From Verrucomicrobiota bacterium (lineage in GTDB: Bacteria; Verrucomicrobiota; Verrucomicrobiia; Opitutales; Opitutaceae): a DNA stretch of 64,000 nt. This document shows, piece by piece, positions 26,750 to 35,116 of the stretch. The stretch covers positions 74,756-138,755 of the forward strand of contig JACRQG010000031.1 in the NCBI GenBank assembly GCA_016222805.1, read 5' to 3'. The translations under genes were made by a program, and so were the position numbers. The notes beneath the pieces were generated by a model. It saw only the letters and a list, made by a program, of their open reading frames with translations. It was not told where the DNA came from and searched no databases. Every line of letters begins with the position of its first letter. Position 1 is the stretch's first letter.

Positions 26750-27753
26750 GGTAGGTTGAGTCGGGCCTCCGCGAGGGGGTGGCCATGGCGGGCGATCAGT
26801 CGCTGCAGCGCCTTGTGCACGTCTGCCGCGGTGATTTCCGTCATGCAGCGGTGATGGAAGTCGCAGGAGTTCCAACGCCAGCAGGGGGCGCAGGGCAGAG
26901 CGGTGAAGAGGTTCTCGTTGGCGATGTAGCCGCTTTGGTCCGGATGCTCGCGTCCACCATAGATGACCACGGCAGGGCAGTCGACCGCGCGGGCGAGGTG
27001 CATCAGGAAACCCACCAGCCCGATGAAGGCGCGCGCTTGGGAGAGGATCGCGGCCGTCTGCCGCAGCGTGGTCCGCCCGCGGAGATCGGTCACGCCCTCC
27101 AGTGGAGGATCCTGGGGCAGGCCTACCTGCACGACCGGGTGATCGCGCCGCAGGAGGTCGACGACCTCCTGGAACCGTTCGGCCTGCCACTCCTTGTTGC
27201 CGATGGCCAGGGACGCCGAGCGTCGCGAGGACTGGATCGCAATGGCGCCGCGGTGTCGCGCCGCCCATTCCGCTTCCTCGTTCTGCAGCCACAAGTATGG
27301 GCGGAGGGAGACGGAGCCGCTGATTCCTGCCCGGCGGCACATTTCTGCGACGATGTGCGTGGCCGGCGGCACGTCGATATCGGGAGGAAGCTGCCCGTTG
27401 ATGTAGACCACCTGGTCAACGCGCCGGCCAATCCGGCGCAGGCCGGCTACTTGATCGTGGCGCATCGGCAGGACGCGATCGACGTCGGGCGAGCGCTCGA
27501 ACAACTCGGGAAATCGGGTCATCACCCCCAGTCCCGTCGCCCCGCGACCGCGGAGTTCGTGCAGGACGGTCGTGAGAAGCAGTTCGTCACCGATCCCGTC
27601 GCCACCGAAGTAGACCAGGTGGCGTGCCCCGCGGTACTGGCGCCGGAGGCGTAGATCCTCCGGCGCCCAATACAGGCGTCGCCATACGCGGCGTAGCAGG
27701 TTCGCCGGCGGAGGAGCAGGGGCCGGATCAGGCGGGAACGGGCGAGAGGTCAC
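26746..27753 (-). CDS. Glycosyltransferase family 9 (heptosyltransferase-like), second copy
   Basis: 335 residues from GTG 27753 (GTGA overlap). The N-terminal domain has VYFGGDGIGDELLLTTVLHEL with the D-x-x-G-D motif, and the C-terminal donor site has DLRGRTTLRQTAAILSQA and FIGLVGFLMHLARAVDCPAVV. It ends in a cysteine cluster C288-x2-C-x5-C-x5-C303 with the same spacing as the paralogue at 20239, followed by a shared MT-x-IT block. Together with conserved SLRPYL and HIIAEMC-like segments this shows the two genes arose by duplication. GT9 enzymes transfer heptose or related sugars; the actual donor is unknown. The acyltransferase follows directly. Confidence 0.88.
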   Translation of the reverse strand: MTSRPFPPDPAPAPPPANLLRRVWRRLYWAPEDLRLRRQYRGARHLVYFGGDGIGDELLLTTVLHELRGRGATGLGVMTRFPELFERSPDVDRVLPMRHDQVAGLRRIGRRVDQVVYINGQLPPDIDVPPATHIVAEMCRRAGISGSVSLRPYLWLQNEEAEWAARHRGAIAIQSSRRSASLAIGNKEWQAERFQEVVDLLRRDHPVVQVGLPQDPPLEGVTDLRGRTTLRQTAAILSQARAFIGLVGFLMHLARAVDCPAVVIYGGREHPDQSGYIANENLFTALPCAPCWRWNSCDFHHRCMTEITAADVHKALQRLIARHGHPLAEARLNLP

Positions 27754-28598
27754 GTGCGAACCAACACAATCGAGCCGGACTTGTCGGGCATCGGCACCGC
27801 GGCGACGGGATGGGCAGTGCGGAAGCGGTCGACAGCGAGGCGCGCGCCGGGCCACGCGTTGTAATCGTGCACCACCAGGTAGCCACCGGCATTCAGCCGG
27901 GGCCAGAAGAAGTCCAGGCCGGCGGCGATCGGAGCTTCCAGATCCGCGTCCAGGTGGACGAAGGCGAATCGCGCGGCCGCCACCGCTGGGGTGACCGACG
28001 CCGGGAACCAGCCGACCACCGGCACAAGGGTCTCTGCCAGCGGTGCAATCGTGTTTCGCACGAGGTCGAGGTTGGTGTCCGTGAATTGCTGGGCTTGGTT
28101 GAACCCCAGCGAGACCGACTCGGCGGCGAGATCCTGGTCGGAAAAGCCGGCAAAGGTGTCAAAAAGGTAGAAGGTTCGCTCCGGGCAGTAATGATGGATG
28201 AGGCGGGCGGATTCGCCACGATGGACGCCAAGTTCCGCGAGGCATCCCGGCACCTTCCGGACAGTAATTTCCCGCAGGAGGAGCAGCAGGAGGTTGGCCC
28301 GCACCCGATCACCGGCATGAAGCTCGTGCAGGCGGCGAGTTTCACCCGGCGGATGGAATCCGCCGAAACGCGCGACGAACTCGGGGGAGTGCCAACGGGC
28401 ACCCGGTTGGATATCCATGTAGTATTGGAGATCACTGCGCTGGATGGCGGCGAGTCGGCTCACCTCGTCAAAGTCGGGCGGCGCGGGAAACAGCCCAGGC
28501 AGGAGCCGGCGCAGGCCGCGGCGAAGCAACTCGCGGGCGCGGCGGATCCCGCCGGGTGCGGCGGCGGTCGCGGGCGGGAGCGCGGTAGGGGTGGACAT
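27750..28598 (-). CDS. TylF/MycF family O-methyltransferase
   Basis: 282 residues. Family motifs seen in order: AELGVHRGESARLIHHYC (motif I), FDTFAGF, FVHLDADLEAPIAAGLDFF with the metal/catalytic acidic residues, PRLNAGGYLVVHDYN, and a C-terminal KSGSIVLVRT. TylF and MycF are Mg-dependent macrocin and mycinose O-methyltransferases that act on deoxysugars; homologues in polysaccharide loci methylate sugars. The protein is cytoplasmic without a membrane helix. It lies 7 bases after the preceding methyltransferase gene and overlaps the GT9 gene by GTGA. Two methyltransferases in a row suggest sequential or dual methylation. Confidence 0.88.
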   Translation of the reverse strand: MSTPTALPPATAAAPGGIRRARELLRRGLRRLLPGLFPAPPDFDEVSRLAAIQRSDLQYYMDIQPGARWHSPEFVARFGGFHPPGETRRLHELHAGDRVRANLLLLLLREITVRKVPGCLAELGVHRGESARLIHHYCPERTFYLFDTFAGFSDQDLAAESVSLGFNQAQQFTDTNLDLVRNTIAPLAETLVPVVGWFPASVTPAVAAARFAFVHLDADLEAPIAAGLDFFWPRLNAGGYLVVHDYNAWPGARLAVDRFRTAHPVAAVPMPDKSGSIVLVRT

Positions 28599-28605
28599 CG
28601 GGATT

Positions 28606-29346
28606 TTACGCCGCAGCGGGCGGATTTACCCGGGGGAAAAGTACGATCAGTCCGCGGGAGAGGACGTGTTCGAAATGACCCGAATGCCGGGGATCGCGTG
28701 CGAGTTCCAGGACTTGCCGCCGGTACTCGGCTTGGACGGCGGGGGTCGGGTCGTTCGGCAGCGTGCGGTTGCGGTAGGCAGACGTGTCGTGGAATGCGGC
28801 AATGCCGGAGAGGAGACTCCGTTCGAGGCAGATGCGGTACTCTTCGGCCCGGATGTCGCAGAGGCTGTCGAAGAAGCCGAAGGCGAATTGCTCGCGTGTG
28901 GTCCGGAGGAAGTCCCGGGAATCTCCGCAGTGGATCTCCACATGCCGGCTGAGCCCGTGGCGACGAATCAGGGCTGCAATCCGCTCACACGCGGCGGCGT
29001 CGATCTCGACCGAGTGCACCCGGCCGAAACCGTTGTCGCGGCAGGCGGCGGCCAGGGCGAGGGTGCCGAGGCCATCCAGCGCCCCTGTCTCCAGCACCTG
29101 TGCGGGCTTGGTCAGGCACACGGTGGCGTGGAGCCAGTTCAGGGTTTCGATCTCGGTCGAGCCAGTGTTGTGGGCGACAAAGAGCTCGCCCCGTTCCTCC
29201 GGACAGTGCGGATGAACCGTGGATTCGAGTCCGAGTGTCAGTTCTTCGGGCAGCCAGGTCGGATGCCAGTCGCGGCCCGCGACCGGCGGAGGAGTTTTCC
29301 AGCCGCGGACGGCGCCGCGAAAGGCATTGAGCGTGCGGGTGATCAT
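28606..29346 (-). CDS. Class I SAM-dependent methyltransferase
   Basis: 246 residues. Motif I reads VLETGALDGLGTLALAAAC at about 82-100, followed by VHSVEIDAAACERIAALI, IHCGDSRDFLR and a motif IV-like FGFFDSLCDIRAEEY, then AAFHDTS. This is a standard Rossmann methyltransferase fold, closest in style to Methyltransf_24 proteins. It lacks the DGDHTY block of the 14859 gene. It lies 30 bases downstream of the broken GT2 and 7 bases upstream of the TylF gene. Its substrate is likely a sugar of the same glycan, by context only. Confidence 0.78.
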   Translation of the reverse strand: MITRTLNAFRGAVRGWKTPPPVAGRDWHPTWLPEELTLGLESTVHPHCPEERGELFVAHNTGSTEIETLNWLHATVCLTKPAQVLETGALDGLGTLALAAACRDNGFGRVHSVEIDAAACERIAALIRRHGLSRHVEIHCGDSRDFLRTTREQFAFGFFDSLCDIRAEEYRICLERSLLSGIAAFHDTSAYRNRTLPNDPTPAVQAEYRRQVLELARDPRHSGHFEHVLSRGLIVLFPRVNPPAAA

Positions 29347-29376
29347 GGAGAAAGGGCGACGTGGGTTTCGGGCGAG

Positions 29377-30353
29377 TTAGCACATTGCCGGGGGATAACG
29401 CACGGGGCGCCGGTGCATGGCCGCGAGGCCGGCGAGGGACCCGCGGGCGGCCCACCAGTCCATCCGTTCGCGCAGTCCCCGCCAGGCCCGAAAGACGAAC
29501 CAGGCCTTCAGGACCCGGAAGGGCACCGACCACGGAGGCACGGTCGGGCGTCGATTGAAACCGTGTGCGAACAACGTCTGCATCCAGAGCCGCTGCAGGT
29601 TCGGCACGAGGCGTTCGAAATAGGCCGGCTGCAGTCGTCCGGCAGGGATCACATGCTCGAGCACCAGTCCCGGGACGTAGCCCATGGCCCAGCCATGGCG
29701 CAGGACGCAGAGCACAAGGTCCTTGTCTTCCGTGCCCCCGACTCCCTGGCCGTGCCAGGAGATCCGCTCAATCGTCGCCGCGTGCCGCGCCACATGCTCC
29801 GCGTAGGTGGCCACGACGTCGCGTCGCACCACGAGACCGGCGCCGATCGGGCTCCACGCCGGCAGCGCTCCGCCCTCAGCCGTGGACCAGCTGAGCGGGG
29901 CGTCTCCCCAATTCCGCAGGGCCAGCGCCCACGCACAGGCGTCGATCCACGGTGGAGGCGGTGCTTCGAATTGGGGATGGATGCGGCCACCGGCGACACC
30001 GACCCGGGGGTGGCGGCGGGTAAACTCGACCAGCGAGGCCAGCGATCCGGGATGTGGAATCGTGTCGTCGTCGAGAAAGAGGATGACGTCGCCGCGCGAG
30101 TGGTTGAGGCCGGCCAGACGGGCGTGAAGCAACCCCGGGCGCGGTTCGACCACGACCCGGAGCGGCACGGGCGCCTCCGGAAAAGCAAGGGGCGGGGTGC
30201 TGCCGTTGTCGATCACCAGCAGCTCCCATCCAGCCGGAGCGTCCCGCTGGGCGGCCAGTGCCTGTGGACCCGGGCCAGGGGGCCGGGGCGCGGATTCCGC
30301 GTCGGCACGATGACACTGAGCGGGCAGCATCCCAGGGCGGCGTCGGGGCTCAC
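29377..30353 (-). pseudogene. Glycosyltransferase family 2 with an internal -1-type frameshift
   Basis: The intact-looking part from about 30270 down to 29377 contains WELLVIDNGS, PGLLHARLAGL, a metal-binding FLDDDT and VIPAGRLQPAYFERL, all shared with the paralogues at 21207 and 22945. The expected N-terminus (LSVIVPTRNPRPGPLAR) is present but in another frame, starting at GTG 30353, which overlaps the upstream TGA as GTGA. Near 30264-30269 one base appears missing: adding one C in GTCC-ACAG rejoins the frames and gives L-A-R-V-P-Q-A-L, aligned with S-R-T-L-D-A-L of the paralogue with the right spacing to WELL. As it stands translation would stop at 30213. It may be a true mutation, programmed slippage, or an assembly error. 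Confidence 0.85.
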
Positions 30354-31276
30354 GGGCGCGTGAAGAACTGCGTTTGCGTCAGCGCCATCGCTTCGCGGTA
30401 CTCCAGCCGAAGGCGGCGTCGGAGAAACTGCCGAAGACCGGCGCGGAGGGAGGGTGTCTCCGGCAAGAGGCTCCAACCGTGGGGATAAACGCGGGCCAGG
30501 CCGTGGCGTTTCCCGAGGAGCTCGAGGCCGGACGGCGTGAAGGCGTTCAAGTGCTCCAGAGGGGCGACCGCGTTGAGCGACGCAGGCGAGTGCTTGGGGG
30601 CGAGCCAGTCGGGTGCCCGCAGTTTCTCGTCCAGGCCATCGTCGCGCGGCACGCCGAGAGCGAGAATCCCGCCCGGGGCGAGGAGGTCGGCAAGGCGGGC
30701 GACGGTGCCCGAGGGATCCGGCAGGTGCTCCAGCACCTGCTCGGCGTGGATGAGCCCAAAGCGGTCGGCCGGGCCGCCAAATGGGAGTTCACAGTGGATC
30801 CCGGCGGCCCGGAGGGAGGGAAACGCAGCGGTCGCGACATCCATCACCGTGACTTCGAGGCCGGCGGCCGCGGCCAAGCGCGCCCAGTCGCCCCGGCCGG
30901 CCCCGAAATCGAGGGCGCGCAACGGGGCGCCGCGGCTTTCGCACCACTCGACGAGCATGACCAGCTCACGGCTGCGCTGGGCGAAGACGAACGTCGGCTG
31001 CCGTTCGCGGTCCATCGCGGGCAGGGCCCCGTAGAACGCACCCAGCCACTCCTCCCCGGGGACCAGCACCTGGTAGTGGGAGCCGCAGCCGGCGCAGCGG
31101 GCGACGACGTGGCGCCCCCCTTCGAGGCCGGCCAGCGTTGGGTGCACCGTAGGGGCGTAGAAGGTGCGCAAATACGTCGAAAGCGGAGGTGCGTCGTGCG
31201 GAAGATCGGCGACAATCTCCCGGTGGAAGTTTCCGCAGGCGGGGCAGGAAGGGCGCGACTGCCAGGCGGGCGTCAT
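30350..31276 (-). CDS. SAM-dependent methyltransferase with N-terminal zinc-ribbon-like motif
   Basis: 308 residues from ATG 31276 (ATGA overlap). Two CxxC pairs, C11-C14 (CPAC) and C61-C64 (CAGC), form a likely zinc-binding module before the Rossmann domain. The SAM motif is ALDFGAGRGDWARLAAAAG at about 121-139, followed by VTVMDVAT, HAEQVLEHLPDP and GGILALGVP. This arrangement matches class I methyltransferases with a CxxC N-terminus found in glycan and natural-product clusters, related to C-methyltransferase-type proteins. Long frames upstream overlap the GT2 gene and were rejected. Substrate is unknown; a sugar is likely by context. Confidence 0.82.
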   Translation of the reverse strand: MTPAWQSRPSCPACGNFHREIVADLPHDAPPLSTYLRTFYAPTVHPTLAGLEGGRHVVARCAGCGSHYQVLVPGEEWLGAFYGALPAMDRERQPTFVFAQRSRELVMLVEWCESRGAPLRALDFGAGRGDWARLAAAAGLEVTVMDVATAAFPSLRAAGIHCELPFGGPADRFGLIHAEQVLEHLPDPSGTVARLADLLAPGGILALGVPRDDGLDEKLRAPDWLAPKHSPASLNAVAPLEHLNAFTPSGLELLGKRHGLARVYPHGWSLLPETPSLRAGLRQFLRRRLRLEYREAMALTQTQFFTRP

Positions 31277-32244
31277 GATTCGAGCGGTGCAGTCCGGGAG
31301 CGGAGACGACGCACCGTACTCTGTAACACGAAAGCGGCCACCGGGAAGCCAGCGCGGGCCAACGCCGCGATCGCACGCGAACGGGTTTCCGGCACCTCGC
31401 CTCCGGCGAACTGGCAGAGGGCCAGGCTGCGGCGCATGCCGGTCCAGTCCCGCAGATGAAACTGGCGTTCGGCGATGCGCATCGCGTCCCACGCGATCGC
31501 GTGCCGGATGGTCGCGGAGTCGGAGGGGAGAAGGCCCTGCAGCAGGGACTCCTTGGCGCGCCACACCGCGACCAGGTTCCGGTTGCTCAGGCTGTCGGGC
31601 CGCCGGAGCGCCGTCACCAGCACCTCGTCCACCACGGCAAAGCGGGCGCCGCGGCACGCGAGCCGGAGATGGAAGTCCGTGTCCTCCCAAAAGCGCAGGG
31701 AGGGATCGAACCCGCCGGCCGCCTCGACCGCACTGCGCCGGTACAGGCCGCCGATGCCGCCCACGGTGTGGAAGATCAGGGAGGGCACCGGGTCGCTGGC
31801 GTAGTCGGATTCACGATACCGCCATTCGAGGCAGAGGCGGCCGGTGGCTTCGTCGTGCCAGTCGACCTGGCACAGCACCACCTCCCGGTCGGGCGTGGCC
31901 CGTGCCAGCATTCGTGCGTTGAACTCCGGGGTGAGGCGGTCGTCCGCGTCGTGAAAATGGACCCATTCGGCCGTGGTGGCGGCGAGCAGCCGGTTGCGGG
32001 TGGCGGCCGGGCCGAGGTTGGTCGGATTGCGCAGGACGCGCGCTCCGAGGTCCGCCGCGACCTGCGCCGTGTCGTCGGAACTTGCATCATCGCAGACCCA
32101 GCATTCGTCGAATGGTCGTACCTGTGCCCGAACGCCTTCCCAAAGCCGCGGCAGGAAGCGGCGCGCATTGTAGGCCGGCACAAGCAGGGCGACCCGCGGG
32201 GCGGCGACGGGATCAGCCGGCGGGACGGCGGACGAAGTAGGCAT
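31273..32244 (-). CDS. Glycosyltransferase family 2
   Basis: 323 residues. The GT2 core starts at VALLVPAYNARRF (18-30), with donor block CDDASSDDT (51-59) and metal-binding HDADDRL (D99, D101, D102). NLGPAATRNRLL is the canonical A-x-R-N region. The first ~17 residues (rich in Ala/Pro) overlap the end of the preceding FkbM gene by 32 bases, the longest overlap in the locus; a later start would shorten the overlap but no ATG is available before the core. The C-terminal ~100 residues are Arg-rich with no membrane helix. Part of the polysaccharide run. Confidence 0.88.
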   Translation of the reverse strand: MPTSSAVPPADPVAAPRVALLVPAYNARRFLPRLWEGVRAQVRPFDECWVCDDASSDDTAQVAADLGARVLRNPTNLGPAATRNRLLAATTAEWVHFHDADDRLTPEFNARMLARATPDREVVLCQVDWHDEATGRLCLEWRYRESDYASDPVPSLIFHTVGGIGGLYRRSAVEAAGGFDPSLRFWEDTDFHLRLACRGARFAVVDEVLVTALRRPDSLSNRNLVAVWRAKESLLQGLLPSDSATIRHAIAWDAMRIAERQFHLRDWTGMRRSLALCQFAGGEVPETRSRAIAALARAGFPVAAFVLQSTVRRLRSRTAPLES

Positions 32245-33040
32245 TGACCTCGATCAGCCCGGGATGAGCGGGCAGGTGCGAGACGGGATACAGGCCGGAC
32301 AGCACGAAGCCGTGCTGCTCCAGGAAGGCGAAGGTCTCGTGGTAGACCGGGGCGCCTGCGTACAGGGGCGTCATCGCCGCCTCGCACGCCACCGCGTCCA
32401 CCTCCGGCAGGATGGACCCGGCCCCACGCAGCACCTCGAGATCATGGCCCTGCGTGTCGGTTTTCAGCAGGCACCGCGGACGCACCAGGTCGCCGCGGCA
32501 GGCCGGCCATTCCGCGGCCAGCGTCGACACCGGCACACGGGCGGTCCCGTTCGGGCGCATCCAGTCCGGGAACGCCGACTGTCCCGCGGGATTGGCGGTG
32601 TGCAGAGAGTTGAACGAGGAGTCGCCGAACACCTGCAACTCGGCCTCGCCGGGCGTCGCACCCAGGGCCTTGCCGATCACCTGCCACTGCGGGTCATTCG
32701 CCGCCGCGGTGCTCAGCGCCTGGACCAGGGGAGGCGTGGGTTCGAAGGAGACGAGGCGGCCGCGAAAACCGAGACGGCGGCATGTGGCGGCGAACTGGCC
32801 GTGGTTGGCCCCGACGTCGATCACCAGCGCGATGTCCAGTGCCTGGAGGATCCAGGCGAGGTGGCATTCATCCACGGCATGGCCGAAGTGCTGCACGGCG
32901 GCGCCAAACTCCCGCCCGGTGCGGCAGAGCTCGTTGCGGGCCCAAGTGAGCTCCGCCAGGAGCGGGGTGGGGCTTCGAGGCACAATCTCGTAGCCGAGGC
33001 GATGGCACAGGGAGCGCAGCGAGGCTTTGAGAAATTGCAT
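32213..33040 (-). CDS. FkbM family methyltransferase, second copy
   Basis: 275 residues from ATG 33040, 22 bases after the Wzt stop; a longer frame would run into the ABC gene. SAM-binding motif I is LVIDVGANHGQFAATCRRLGF (about 72-92), followed by LVSFEPTPPLVQAL, and the FkbM C-terminal block reads LLKTDTQGHDLEVLRG, with TDTQGHD in place of the usual LDVEG. Shares motif order but limited identity with the copy at 22148, so it is likely a different acceptor specificity rather than a recent duplicate. The TQG variant is common in the sugar-methylating subset. Start of the next gene overlaps its end by 32 bases. Confidence 0.88.
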   Translation of the reverse strand: MQFLKASLRSLCHRLGYEIVPRSPTPLLAELTWARNELCRTGREFGAAVQHFGHAVDECHLAWILQALDIALVIDVGANHGQFAATCRRLGFRGRLVSFEPTPPLVQALSTAAANDPQWQVIGKALGATPGEAELQVFGDSSFNSLHTANPAGQSAFPDWMRPNGTARVPVSTLAAEWPACRGDLVRPRCLLKTDTQGHDLEVLRGAGSILPEVDAVACEAAMTPLYAGAPVYHETFAFLEQHGFVLSGLYPVSHLPAHPGLIEVNAYFVRRPAG

Positions 33041-33062
33041 GGGGAGGGAGCGGGCGCGTGGC

Positions 33063-34265
33063 TCAGCGGCGGCGACAGGTGAGCTCCAGGGCGCCGGCAT
33101 GCCAGCTGAGTTCGAGTGCCCGCTTGCGATCGCCGAGCGGGGCCCGGCACACCTCGATCAGCTGCGGCACCTCGTGCCGGGCGACCACCTGGACCATCGG
33201 ATCGACCAGCTGGACCACCAGTTGGTAGGAGCCATTGGCCAGCCGGTCGAGATCGACGCTCCAGGTCGAATCCTGATCCCCGGCGACAATGTCGACACAC
33301 TCCTGCGGATGGTACGTGCCGGCCGCGGCCAGTCCGACCGGCTGGCCGGAGGCGGTCAGCAGCAGGAACTCGAGGGCGAGGCGCCGGGCCGCCGCGGAGC
33401 GCAGGGTCAGATCGACCTCCAACTGAGGGCGGCCCTGCTCGAGGCGGCAATTCACGCGGTTGATCCGCAGCGCCGGCTCGGTCGGGCTGAACACGGCGGC
33501 CGCCTGCGGGTCGTGCCCGTCGCGCAGGTAGGCTTCGAGCACCTGATCGACCGGACCGAGGGTGACGCACGCACCCTTCTTCAGGAAGATCCCGCGCGAG
33601 CAGAGGGTGTGCACGGCGCCGAGATTGTGGCTGACGAAGAGCACGGTGCGACCCTCGTGGGAGGCGACACTCTGCATCTTGCCCAGACACTTCTGCTGGA
33701 ACTCCACATCCCCGACCGCCAGCACCTCGTCGACAATGAGCACCTCGGGTTCGAGGTGGGCGGCCACGGCGAACGCAAGGCGGACATACATGCCGCTGCT
33801 GTAGCGCTTCACCGGAGTGTCGATGAACTGGTCGATTTCCGCGAAGGCCACGATCTCGTCGAACTTCCGCCGGACCTCGGCCTGCGTCATGCCGAGGATC
33901 GCGCCGTTGAGGAAGACGTTTTCGCGCCCGGTGAGCTCGGGATGGAAGCCCGTGCCCACCTCGAGCAGGGAGGCGACGCGTCCCCGCAGCCGCGCGGTGC
34001 CGGACGTGGGTTCCGTGATGCGCGAGAGGATCTTCAGCAGCGTCGACTTGCCGGCGCCGTTGCGGCCCACCACTCCCACGACTTCGCCGGGCAGGACGTC
34101 GAAGCTCACGTCGCGGAGCGCCCAGAAGTCCTGCTTGTCGGCGTGGTTCACGCCCCGCAGGCGATCGCGCCAGCGCGCGAACTCCTCGCGGAGCGACGTG
34201 GCGCCAATCGCGCCCAGGCGATAGCGTTTGGAAAGTCCCCGGACTTCGATGATGGGCCGGCTCAT
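33063..34265 (-). CDS. wzt: ABC transporter ATPase with C-terminal substrate domain (Wzt-like)
   Basis: 400 residues from ATG 34265 (ATGA overlap with the permease). Walker A is GRNGAGKST (67-75), the ABC signature YSSGM at 156-160, and Walker B LIVDE at 176-180. After the nucleotide-binding domain, residues ~255-400 form a separate beta-rich domain with no ATPase motifs. That matches the C-terminal carbohydrate-binding module of Wzt proteins (Wzt-C), which recognises the capped non-reducing end of an O-polysaccharide before export. It powers transport of undecaprenyl-linked polymer across the inner membrane with the permease encoded just upstream. ABC-dependent O-antigens usually carry a terminal modification such as methylation as the export signal. 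Confidence 0.92.
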   Translation of the reverse strand: MSRPIIEVRGLSKRYRLGAIGATSLREEFARWRDRLRGVNHADKQDFWALRDVSFDVLPGEVVGVVGRNGAGKSTLLKILSRITEPTSGTARLRGRVASLLEVGTGFHPELTGRENVFLNGAILGMTQAEVRRKFDEIVAFAEIDQFIDTPVKRYSSGMYVRLAFAVAAHLEPEVLIVDEVLAVGDVEFQQKCLGKMQSVASHEGRTVLFVSHNLGAVHTLCSRGIFLKKGACVTLGPVDQVLEAYLRDGHDPQAAAVFSPTEPALRINRVNCRLEQGRPQLEVDLTLRSAAARRLALEFLLLTASGQPVGLAAAGTYHPQECVDIVAGDQDSTWSVDLDRLANGSYQLVVQLVDPMVQVVARHEVPQLIEVCRAPLGDRKRALELSWHAGALELTCRRR

Positions 34266-35116
34266 ATCACGTCGACGAAGGTGCGCTCGACCCGCTGGAA
34301 GACGAGGATCCCGGTCACCAGGGCGAGCACCGTGGCTCCGAGGGAAACGACCAGCAGCGGTTGGTTGATCCAGCCTGTCCCGAGGAGCAGCCGCCGGCAG
34401 CACTCGACTGGCATGGTGACCGGGTTCAGCGCCACGTAGATGTGCCACTGGGGCGGGACCTTGGCGAGGGGGAGGATCACCGGGGTGACATAGAGCCAGA
34501 GTTGGATGAGGAAGCCGGCCAGCACGGTGAAGTCGCGGAACTTCGCCGTGAGCGCCGCGAGCCACAGGCCGACCCCCAGACTGAAGGCCGCCAACTGCAC
34601 CAGCACCAGGGGGAGCAGCACGATGGCCTCCCAGCGGGGTCCCACCGTGGTCCCGGGATGGCTCACCCGATACACCACCAGGATGACCAGGAAGGCGATC
34701 AGCTGGATGAAGAAGGAGATGACGTTCGATACCAGTCCGGCCAGCGGGACAATCAGCCGCGGGAAGTAGACCTTACCGAAGAGCCCCGCGTTGGCCGCCA
34801 GCGTGGAGGACGTCGACTGGAAGGTCTGGGCGAAGTAGTTCCAGGCCAGCAGGCCGCAGAGGTAGAACAGGGTCGGCGGCAGCCCGTCGGTTGGCAGCTC
34901 CGCGACCTGGCTGAACACGACGGTGAAGATGACCGTCGTCAGGATCGGCTGGAAGATATACCAGAGGGGTCCGAGGACGGTCTGCTTGTAGCGGGCCACG
35001 AAGTCGCGCCACACGAGCAGGCGGAGTAGATCGCGATACGCGACCAGTTCGCGCCAGTCGAGGAAGCGCAGCCCGCGGGTCGGCTGGATCACGATTTCAC
35101 GTTGCGAGTCGTTCAT
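34262..35116 (-). CDS. wzm: ABC transporter permease, polysaccharide export (Wzm-like)
   Basis: 284 residues from ATG 35116 (ATGA overlap). Six membrane helices in the ABC-2 permease pattern, with the cytoplasmic N-terminal motif LVWRDFVARYKQTVLGPLWYIFQP that is highly typical of Wzm/TagG/RfbA proteins. Helical segments include VIFTVVFSQVAEL, LFYLCGLLAWNYFA and ISFFIQLIAFLVILVVY. The stop of this gene overlaps the ATPase start, so the transporter is encoded as a coupled pair. It should form the channel through which the lipid-linked polymer leaves the cytoplasm. Confidence 0.93.
   Translation of the reverse strand: MNDSQREIVIQPTRGLRFLDWRELVAYRDLLRLLVWRDFVARYKQTVLGPLWYIFQPILTTVIFTVVFSQVAELPTDGLPPTLFYLCGLLAWNYFAQTFQSTSSTLAANAGLFGKVYFPRLIVPLAGLVSNVISFFIQLIAFLVILVVYRVSHPGTTVGPRWEAIVLLPLVLVQLAAFSLGVGLWLAALTAKFRDFTVLAGFLIQLWLYVTPVILPLAKVPPQWHIYVALNPVTMPVECCRRLLLGTGWINQPLLVVSLGATVLALVTGILVFQRVERTFVDVI

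Noticed and set aside
30250-30290. Canonical slippery heptamer for programmed -1 frameshifting in the GT2
   Set aside because: No X-XXY-YYZ sequence is present in the correct frame at the junction, so decay or a sequence error is more likely.
30213-30476. Separate small gene upstream of the broken GT2
   Set aside because: Its sequence is the missing N-terminus of the GT2 in another frame, so it is part of the frameshifted gene.
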